Shown: positions 25,691 to 31,433 of the stretch, piece by piece
Position numbering within the stretch: position 1 is the first letter of the stretch
Layout of the letters: the number at the start of each line of letters is the position of its first letter
Assembly: GCA_947475415.1 (NCBI GenBank)
Contig: CANJLH010000032.1
Location: forward strand, 1-33,262
DNA: 33,262 bases
Reading direction: 5' to 3'
From: Caulobacteraceae bacterium
Lineage (GTDB): Bacteria > Pseudomonadota > Alphaproteobacteria > Caulobacterales > Caulobacteraceae
Program-made: the position numbers and the translations under genes
Notes under the pieces: generated by a model
Seen by the model: the letters and a program-made list of their open reading frames with translations, nothing else
What the model was told of the DNA's origin: nothing
The model's database searches: none

Positions 25691-25899
25691 CTGTGCGCTC
25701 CTTCCTCGCGCGCCGAACGTGCTCTGACGCGTCATGCCCTTGGCTTTCGTTCGTAGCGCGCCGGCGACCCAGCGCAAGCCCTCGCAGGGTGGCAGGTCCG
25801 GTTGCGGACCTATGATCCGCGCCGCTAAGGTGAACGCCTAACGTCGGGCGTCCCGGCGGCGGAGCCTGGGCTGCGCGAAGATCAGGGGAGGATTGCCAG

Positions 25900-26940
25900 A
25901 TGTCAGGCGCCGAGGATTTCGCGGGCTGGACAATCACACCCGAAGACGATGGCTTCCACGACGATTTCGAGGGCTCTGACCACCCCTGGTGGATGGAGAC
26001 CTTCTGGACCAGCTTCAATGTTCCCGAACGCAAGATGGGAGGCTGGTTTTACAGTCAGGTGCTTAAGAACCAGGGCGAGACCGGACTCAACAACGGCGGC
26101 GCCTGGGTCTGGGACGACGGCGACGCGCCCGCGCGCTATGAACGTTTCGCCCGCGAACTGCCCCTGCCCGCCGGCCCACGGGATCTGCGCGACATCGCCC
26201 TGCCAAACGGCAATGTGATCAAGCAGCTCGTCCCGAACATGAAGTACCACATGACCTACACCGACCCGGGCAAGTTTCAGGCCGACCTTGAGTTCGAGGG
26301 GATCATAGCGCCCACACCGCACCCGCTCGGCGCGCCGCCGTTCTGGCGCGGCCGTCACTTCGACCAGCCCATGCATGTGACCGGTGAAATCGTGCTCGCA
26401 GGCGAAAAGATAGCCATCGATTGCCTTTCGGTGCGCGACCGCTCCTGGAGCGCAAGACCTCCGCGGGGCGCCGCCGCAGCCAACAACGCTGGTGGCGGAA
26501 AGGAGGCCCAGAAGATCGCCCCGCCCAGCGCCGACGGCCGCTCGGACATCACCCGGCCGCTGCGAAAGCCCTACAATATCGGCTACATTTTCGGCACGGA
26601 GTCTGCCAGCAATGCCTTCCTGGCCTACACGCTGCTGATCCAGGGCGAGGAGGACCGGGGTGACTTCCTGACCGCCGGCTGGGTGCTGCGCGATGGCCTG
26701 CTGGCCCACCTCGTCAAGGGCGAACGGCGTTGCCTGGTCGACGCAGACAAGGGCTGGATCTGGCGGATCGAGTTCGAGGGTGAGGACAGTCTCGGCCGCA
26801 AAGTGGAGATCGAGGGCGAGCAGGTCAGCAACCACGGAACCAGCACGGGCCTCTTTCAATGGAAATGGAACGGGGTCGAGGGCTGGGGTGAGAACCAGGG
26901 TGGCATTTCGCCGGCCTATCCGCGTGTCCGCCGAGGTTGA
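25900..26940 (+). CDS. CrtC/DUF7064-like lipocalin-fold protein, unknown function
   Basis: 346 residues, no signal peptide. The N-terminal HPWWMETFWTSFNVPERKMG and the central CLSVRDRSWSARP resemble the hydroxyneurosporene-synthase-like (CrtC) or DUF7064/7065 double beta-barrel proteins, which carry a DHSWG-type motif at this place. Here His is replaced by Arg. A low-complexity Ala/Gly insert (AAAANNAGGGKEA, residues about 192-204) interrupts the middle. AGGGGAGG (about 25884-25891) precedes the ATG. It is divergent from the phosphotransferase operon, with a 209-bp shared promoter region. Family assignment is from memory of motifs; function is unknown. Confidence 0.65.
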   Translation: MSGAEDFAGWTITPEDDGFHDDFEGSDHPWWMETFWTSFNVPERKMGGWFYSQVLKNQGETGLNNGGAWVWDDGDAPARYERFARELPLPAGPRDLRDIALPNGNVIKQLVPNMKYHMTYTDPGKFQADLEFEGIIAPTPHPLGAPPFWRGRHFDQPMHVTGEIVLAGEKIAIDCLSVRDRSWSARPPRGAAAANNAGGGKEAQKIAPPSADGRSDITRPLRKPYNIGYIFGTESASNAFLAYTLLIQGEEDRGDFLTAGWVLRDGLLAHLVKGERRCLVDADKGWIWRIEFEGEDSLGRKVEIEGEQVSNHGTSTGLFQWKWNGVEGWGENQGGISPAYPRVRRG

Positions 26941-27065
26941 GACGCTGGCGCCCGAGCTGCATCTGCAACACTTGACTTGAATTCGCTGTCGCGTTCCGAC
27001 ACCCTTAGGGCGTAGGGGCAGGCGGCGTGACGGCGGATGGATCCGCGGCGCCCAGGGGGTAAGTC

Positions 27066-28070
27066 TTGGTTCTCGGCCCTGAACTGGACGCTTTTCGCCG
27101 ACCGTCGGCGCTGAGACGGCTGGCCGTGTTGTTCGGAAGATCCGTTGGGCTGGCTGTTGTGGTGACCCTTCTGGCGGGGTTCGCTCAATGGCGGCCCGTC
27201 CCCAAAGAGAATATGAAGCTCGTCGCACAGCTGCGCCCGGCCGCGGCCATCGCCACGCTCAGCCCCCTTGATCCCATGCGCAGGGACGGACCCGATGTCA
27301 CGCCGGATCAGGCGATGGCGAGGACCCTCAATGCGGCCATCCCGGTTTCGTCTCTCCCGGTCGAAGCCGCCAGGCCCCTGCAGTTGCTCGGCGCGCGGCC
27401 ACAAGACATGCTGCAAGCGCTCGATTGCCTGACCATGGCGATCTATTACGAGGCTGGATTTGAACCGGAACAAGGTCGGCGGGCGGTCGCCCAGGTGGTG
27501 CTTAACCGCGTGCGGCACCCCGCCTTCCCCAAGAACGTCTGCGGTGTGGTGTTCCAGGGCTCACAGTCCGCCGTCTGCCAGTTCAGCTTCACTTGCGACG
27601 GCTCGCTCACCCGCGCGCCGCAAGCCGCCGCCTGGCGCCGGTCGCGCGAGATCGCGCAGGAGGCTCTGGACGGTTATGTCGAAGCCTCGGTGGGCCACGC
27701 GACCCACTACCACGCCGATTATGTTGCGCCATACTGGCGTACCAGCCTGATCAAGATCGGACAGATCGGACAGCACATCTTCTACCGCTGGCCCGGCCGC
27801 GCCGGCGAGCGCGGCGCCTTCAACGCCCGGTACGCCGGTCTGGAAACGGCGCCCCCGATCGGAGAGGTCGCCCCCGAGGTCGCAACCGACGCTCTCGCCG
27901 GGTATGAACCTCCGCCGGCCCATGACCCAGGCGGACGCGTCGCCCCGGGCCTGGGCTGGACGCCTAGCATACCGATGCGGGCTTCCACCGGTTCGGCCCT
28001 CGACAGCGTCCTAGCTGAGCAACATCTGCGGGGCGGCGATGATCAGCGGCTTTTCGACCCTGAATCCTGA
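27066..28070 (+). CDS. SleB-type cell-wall hydrolase
   Basis: 334 residues from TTG 27066 with AGGGGG (27054-27059) 6 bases upstream. A single membrane segment (about 22-40) anchors the protein, placing the rest in the periplasm. The PF07486 domain spans about 118-245: AIYYEAGFEPEQG holds the likely catalytic Glu129, followed by VAQVVLNRVRHPAFPKNVCGVVFQ and VCQFSFTCDG, the core of SleB/CwlJ-like hydrolases, then THYHADYVAPYW. The C-terminal 90 residues are proline-rich and unstructured. In non-sporing alphaproteobacteria such proteins remodel peptidoglycan. It precedes the type I secretion adaptor by 54 bases on the same strand, so it may help an envelope-spanning exporter through the wall, which is inference. 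Confidence 0.9.
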   Translation: MVLGPELDAFRRPSALRRLAVLFGRSVGLAVVVTLLAGFAQWRPVPKENMKLVAQLRPAAAIATLSPLDPMRRDGPDVTPDQAMARTLNAAIPVSSLPVEAARPLQLLGARPQDMLQALDCLTMAIYYEAGFEPEQGRRAVAQVVLNRVRHPAFPKNVCGVVFQGSQSAVCQFSFTCDGSLTRAPQAAAWRRSREIAQEALDGYVEASVGHATHYHADYVAPYWRTSLIKIGQIGQHIFYRWPGRAGERGAFNARYAGLETAPPIGEVAPEVATDALAGYEPPPAHDPGGRVAPGLGWTPSIPMRASTGSALDSVLAEQHLRGGDDQRLFDPES

Positions 28071-28124
28071 GTTAGGGCGTGAGACAGGATTTCGCATTAG
28101 GATCGGCGTGACCGGGTTCACACA

Positions 28125-29447
28125 ATGACGCTTCTTTCCAACGCACGCGCCACCCTTGAGCGGGAATATCGCACCAGCTTCCTCTACGATCTGTCGGGCG
28201 CCCGGCTCGTTGTGGTGTTGGTTTCGGCGGGCTTCGTCCTGTTCCTGGTCTGGGGCGCCTTGGCGCGGGTCGAAGAGGTCGCCCGGGCTGAAGGCAAGGT
28301 TCGTCCGTCCAGCAAGGCGCAACTCATTCAGAGCGCCGAACCGGCCACCGTCCGCGCGATCCTGGTTCAGTCCGGACAGCGGGTTGTCAAAGGCCAACTG
28401 CTGGTGCGGATGGATGACACCCAGTCCACTTCGGAACTGGGAGAACTCCAGGCCGAGCGCGAGACCTTGGAGGCGCGGGCCGGGCGGCTCGGCGGAGAGG
28501 CGGCCGGTGAAACCGTCAGTTGCTCGCCGCAGTTGGCCGCCACAAGCCCTCAAGCCTGTGCAAACGAGGCGCGGCTCCACGACCTGCGCGCCCAGGCGCT
28601 CGCCTCGCGCAATTCCGCCCTGGTCGCCGCGGTAGATCAGCGCCGTCGCGAGATGGCGGAGGGCGAAGCGACCGCCGCAAGCCTGCGGTCCAGCCTTGAT
28701 TTGGCCAACCAGCAGGTGCGCATGCTCGAACCGCTCGCGGCCAAGGGCATCGTCCCGCAGACCGAGCTCCTGCAGGCCCAGCGCGAGATGACCGATATCC
28801 AAGGTCGTCTGGCCGCCGCCCTGCAGCAAATCTCCCGCTCCGCCGCCGCCGTACGCGAGGCCCAGGCGCAACTCGCCGAAGCCAACGTCAAATTCCGCCA
28901 GGACGCCATGGATGAGCGCAACCAGCTTGAGGGTAAGCTCTCGGTGATCGCCCAGTCCAGCCGAGGCGCCGCGGGCCGGGTCGGCCGCACGGAGCTTCGT
29001 TCGCCGCTGAACGGCGTCGTCAACGACGTTCAGGTCACCACCATTGGTGGCTTCGTTGCGGCGGGCCAGAAGATCATGGAGGTCGTACCAGTCGGCGAGA
29101 AGCTTCTGGTTGAGAGCCGCGTGCAGCCCAAGGACATCGCCTTCATCCGCGTGGGCCAAAGAGCGTTGGTGAAGGTCAGCGCCTATGACTATTCGATCTA
29201 CGGCGGGTTGCAGGGCAAGGTCGTGCAGGTGTCGGCCGACAGCATTTATGACGACCAGGCCAAACAGGCCTTCTTCACTGTGATCATCGAAACCGATCGC
29301 GCCTATCTGACGTCGGGCGACAAGCGGTTGCCGATAACACCTGGAATGATCTGCACGACCGACATAATCACCGGACGCAAGAGCGTGCTCGATTATCTGT
29401 TGAAGCCGGTCCTGAAGGCGCGCGGCGACGCGCTACGCGAAAGATGA
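28125..29447 (+). CDS. HlyD/LapC-type type I secretion membrane-fusion protein
   Basis: 440 residues. A cytoplasmic N-terminus is followed by one membrane helix (about 27-46), a first lipoyl half (EGKVRPSSKAQLIQS), a long Ala/Gln/Glu-rich coiled coil (about 145-285), the second lipoyl half (LRSPLNGVVNDVQVTTIGGF) and a beta-barrel with SAYDYSIYGGLQGKVVQVSA, characteristic of adaptors for giant adhesins such as LapC. It links an inner-membrane ABC exporter to a TolC-like channel. Neither the ATPase nor the outer-membrane pore gene is adjacent. Its stop overlaps the start of the next gene (ATGA). The likely cargo is the adhesin beginning at 31434. Confidence 0.93.
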   Translation: MTLLSNARATLEREYRTSFLYDLSGARLVVVLVSAGFVLFLVWGALARVEEVARAEGKVRPSSKAQLIQSAEPATVRAILVQSGQRVVKGQLLVRMDDTQSTSELGELQAERETLEARAGRLGGEAAGETVSCSPQLAATSPQACANEARLHDLRAQALASRNSALVAAVDQRRREMAEGEATAASLRSSLDLANQQVRMLEPLAAKGIVPQTELLQAQREMTDIQGRLAAALQQISRSAAAVREAQAQLAEANVKFRQDAMDERNQLEGKLSVIAQSSRGAAGRVGRTELRSPLNGVVNDVQVTTIGGFVAAGQKIMEVVPVGEKLLVESRVQPKDIAFIRVGQRALVKVSAYDYSIYGGLQGKVVQVSADSIYDDQAKQAFFTVIIETDRAYLTSGDKRLPITPGMICTTDIITGRKSVLDYLLKPVLKARGDALRER

Positions 29448-30088
29448 GCGAGCCGCATGCGCAGGTTCCGCCGCCCCCCATCGACGGCGACGACAGCTAC
29501 CGCCTGCAATTCCGGGTGGTGGCCATCGCTGGAGCGCGGCGCGCGTTTCGGCTTGAAAGCATTTTCTGGAAGACCCTTGAGGTCCTCGCCCGCCGCCATG
29601 GGCGCAGTTTGGCGAGTGAAATCGAAGCGCGCCTCAAAGATGTTCCGGCGGACCTAAATCAAAGCTCTGTGCTGCGCGCACGACTGGCGGATGACCTTTT
29701 CCAGTTGTGGACCGCCGCCGAAGCGCGGGCGCCGGCGCAAAAGTGGTCGAACCTGATTGCGGCGATGCCGACGCCCGCCTTCCTGATCAACGCCAATTCA
29801 GTTCTTCTGTCAGTGAACGAACCGCTAATGAGCGCCCTCCAGGCCCAGCACGCCCAGCCGGGGCCGCGCCTGGACACCGTCGCCGGCGCACTCGGCCTGA
29901 CAGTCGAAGTTCCACCCGCCGCCATAATGGAACTGACGGCGCAACCCGACCGACGTTTCGTCGCCTGCACGGCGTCGTTCATCGCCGCGGGGCAGCGGGT
30001 GACGTCGCGCATCCGGCTGATGCCGGTGGAAACCGGCGGATCCAGCCCAGCCCTCTTTGTCGGATTCCTGGGTCGGCCGGTAAACTGA
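29444..30088 (+). CDS. Ribbon-helix-helix protein with PAS-like C-terminal domain
   Basis: 214 residues. Residues about 20-90 (VVAIAGARRAFRLESIFWKT, ARRHGRSLASEIEARL, SSVLRARLADDL) match the RHH_4-type ribbon-helix-helix domain common in alphaproteobacteria, a dimeric DNA- or protein-binding fold. Residues about 103-210 look like a PAS sensor: IAAMPTPAFLINANSVLLSV, then a central helix region and a beta sheet ending LMPVETGGSSPALFVGFLGR. Its ATG overlaps the HlyD stop (ATGA), so it is translated with the secretion adaptor. This suggests a dedicated regulator of the adhesin/secretion genes. The PAS call is by pattern and less certain; no cofactor-binding residue is evident. Confidence 0.72.
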   Translation: MSEPHAQVPPPPIDGDDSYRLQFRVVAIAGARRAFRLESIFWKTLEVLARRHGRSLASEIEARLKDVPADLNQSSVLRARLADDLFQLWTAAEARAPAQKWSNLIAAMPTPAFLINANSVLLSVNEPLMSALQAQHAQPGPRLDTVAGALGLTVEVPPAAIMELTAQPDRRFVACTASFIAAGQRVTSRIRLMPVETGGSSPALFVGFLGRPVN

Positions 30089-30102
30089 GCCTGACTCCCT
30101 GA

Positions 30103-31062
30103 CTATCGCTCCGCGCCACCTGCTGGATACAACAGCCCCGTGGACGCCAGGGCGACCTTGGGCGCCCGTTCATAACCGTGAATCCAGGCCCGGCCCGCGC
30201 TGTAGGTGATCACCGGCCGGTAGTCGCGAACCTTGTCGACGGGCAGGACAAGATCTGTGTTGGAATCCAGAACCCAGTCGCGACCATCGAGCCTGACGAC
30301 CAACAGCGCATGGTCCGCGCGCCGGACGAGATCGTGGGCGATAACTAGATATATGTCCTCGGCCGGTACATTCGCCGCCCGAAGCAGCGCCATCTTGGCG
30401 ATGGCGTAGTCCTCGCAGTCTCCGCGCCCGCGCGCCAGGGTCTCGCTCGCGTTCGCCCAATAGTCGCGCATGTGGTAGTTGCGTTGGTCATCGTCAAAGG
30501 CGACGGCGTGATTGACCCAACTGTTCACCAAGTCCAGACGCTCGACGACGGGCAGACCTCGGGCCAGGCGTACGGCTTGGGCGCCCGCCCCCGTGACCGG
30601 CGCCTCTGCGTTGGCGACACGGCGCCATTGGCCATCAAGTGCGGTCGCCCGCACCGCCAGCGCCACCGTTCCGAAGAAATTCGGTCTCGAGTCATTTTCT
30701 AACGACGAGGTCGCGCTGGTGCGCGACAGCGGCGCATAGTTCGTCATCTGGCGTGTTGGCGCCTGGTCCGCCATCTCCTGCTCGGCAGTCCCCTCCCCGA
30801 TATCGACCGAGGGAGCTTGGCCGTGTTGAATCGCCGTAATCCGCGCCAGGGCCGATCCCGGCCGAGGACCTTCAAAGGCAAAGGCTACCGAGGCGCCCAG
30901 CCGCAAGTCGGGGCTCGATTGCGTCGCCGGCTGTCCGGCCTCGGCCTGGGGCGCCAGCACGCCTGCTGCGATCCCGAGGGACAACGCTGACAATCCGGCT
31001 CTGATCCACCTGCGGCCGCCCCGGCCACACACCAGTTTTGTCGAGGACTTTTCCAAGATCAT
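30103..31062 (-). CDS. lapG: LapG-type periplasmic transglutaminase-like cysteine protease
   Basis: 319 residues. An N-terminal basic segment and hydrophobic core (about 20-40) ending AEA form an export signal. The bacterial transglutaminase-like cysteine proteinase domain fills the C-terminal half: LVNSWVNHAVAFDDD, MRDYWANASETLARGRGDCEDYAIAK with nucleophile Cys216, ADHALLVVR with His251 and WVLDSNTD with Asp266, the full Cys-His-Asp triad of LapG. LapG cuts the N-terminus of LapA-type adhesins to release them when c-di-GMP falls. Here the divergent adhesin contains a matching PAAG. An unusual approximately 100-residue low-similarity stretch (about 45-150) precedes the domain, longer than in typical LapG. 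It converges with the RHH-PAS gene (14 bases apart). Confidence 0.9.
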   Translation of the reverse strand: MILEKSSTKLVCGRGGRRWIRAGLSALSLGIAAGVLAPQAEAGQPATQSSPDLRLGASVAFAFEGPRPGSALARITAIQHGQAPSVDIGEGTAEQEMADQAPTRQMTNYAPLSRTSATSSLENDSRPNFFGTVALAVRATALDGQWRRVANAEAPVTGAGAQAVRLARGLPVVERLDLVNSWVNHAVAFDDDQRNYHMRDYWANASETLARGRGDCEDYAIAKMALLRAANVPAEDIYLVIAHDLVRRADHALLVVRLDGRDWVLDSNTDLVLPVDKVRDYRPVITYSAGRAWIHGYERAPKVALASTGLLYPAGGAER

Positions 31063-31172
31063 GCGGCGAATATTGCCACATCACCTTTAATCCTCAGTGT
31101 TCATCTATGTTTTTCAACGCATTAATTTGATTGGTTAATTGATCATAAAGCATATTCTGTGGTTAATACGGG

Positions 31173-31186
31173 CATTAATATTAATG
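31173..31186. promoter_or_regulatory. 14-bp perfect palindrome, candidate operator
   Basis: CATTAATATTAATG equals its own reverse complement. It sits within a cluster of TTAAT motifs, 111 bases upstream of the lapG-like start and 248 bases upstream of the adhesin start. The binding protein is unknown; the RHH-PAS protein encoded nearby is a candidate. Confidence 0.45.
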
Positions 31187-31402
31187 GGCGTCGGATGAAA
31201 TGAACCCGCCGCCAGCCTGTCGCATAGGGGATTATGCGTGGGCGACGTCGCACTGAACCGTTTGAATCGCCGAGGTCGTCAATATGTTGATTTATTCTTC
31301 ACCAAGACACCACATATAGGTCTTCCACAGCGCGTGGTCGCGATTCATGCGTAAGATTTCATTCATCATTTTGCACCGGCCGTCCCTCAGTTTACTTTAC
31401 CT

Positions 31403-31417
31403 TTAAGACTGCGTTAA
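31403..31417 (+). promoter_or_regulatory. CtrA-type box (TTAA-N7-TTAA) upstream of the adhesin
   Basis: TTAA at 31403-31406 and TTAA at 31414-31417 are separated by exactly 7 bases, the consensus of the cell-cycle regulator CtrA in Caulobacterales. It ends 16 bases before the adhesin ATG, so it would overlap the promoter or leader. Binding could mean repression or, if a transcript starts further downstream than expected, activation. Confidence 0.5.
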
Positions 31418-31433
31418 GGTTGGGCCGCTGGTA

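Larger units (their letters stand above)
31063..31433. other. 371-bp AT-rich divergent control region between lapG-like gene and adhesin
   Basis: No gene is seen. The region is far richer in A and T than its surroundings and must hold promoters for both divergent genes. It contains six TTAAT pentamers between 31087 and 31185, a 14-bp perfect palindrome, two GANTC sites (31264-31268 and 31342-31346) recognised by CcrM-type methylases, and a CtrA-type box just before the adhesin start. No clear -35/-10 pair could be assigned by eye. Confidence 0.6.

Noticed and set aside
25903..27228. Minus-strand frame of 441 codons opposite the CrtC-like gene
   Set aside because: The plus-strand gene has a strong ribosome site and conserved-looking motifs; the opposite frame has no recognisable domain and runs through an intergenic region.
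28011..29159. Minus-strand frame of 382 codons opposite hlyD
   Set aside because: A shadow of the coiled-coil coding region; the HlyD signature on the plus strand is unambiguous.
31122..31139. TTAA pairs near the lapG-like gene as CtrA boxes
   Set aside because: Their spacing is 9 or 8 bases instead of 7; only the pair at 31403-31417 has the exact CtrA spacing.
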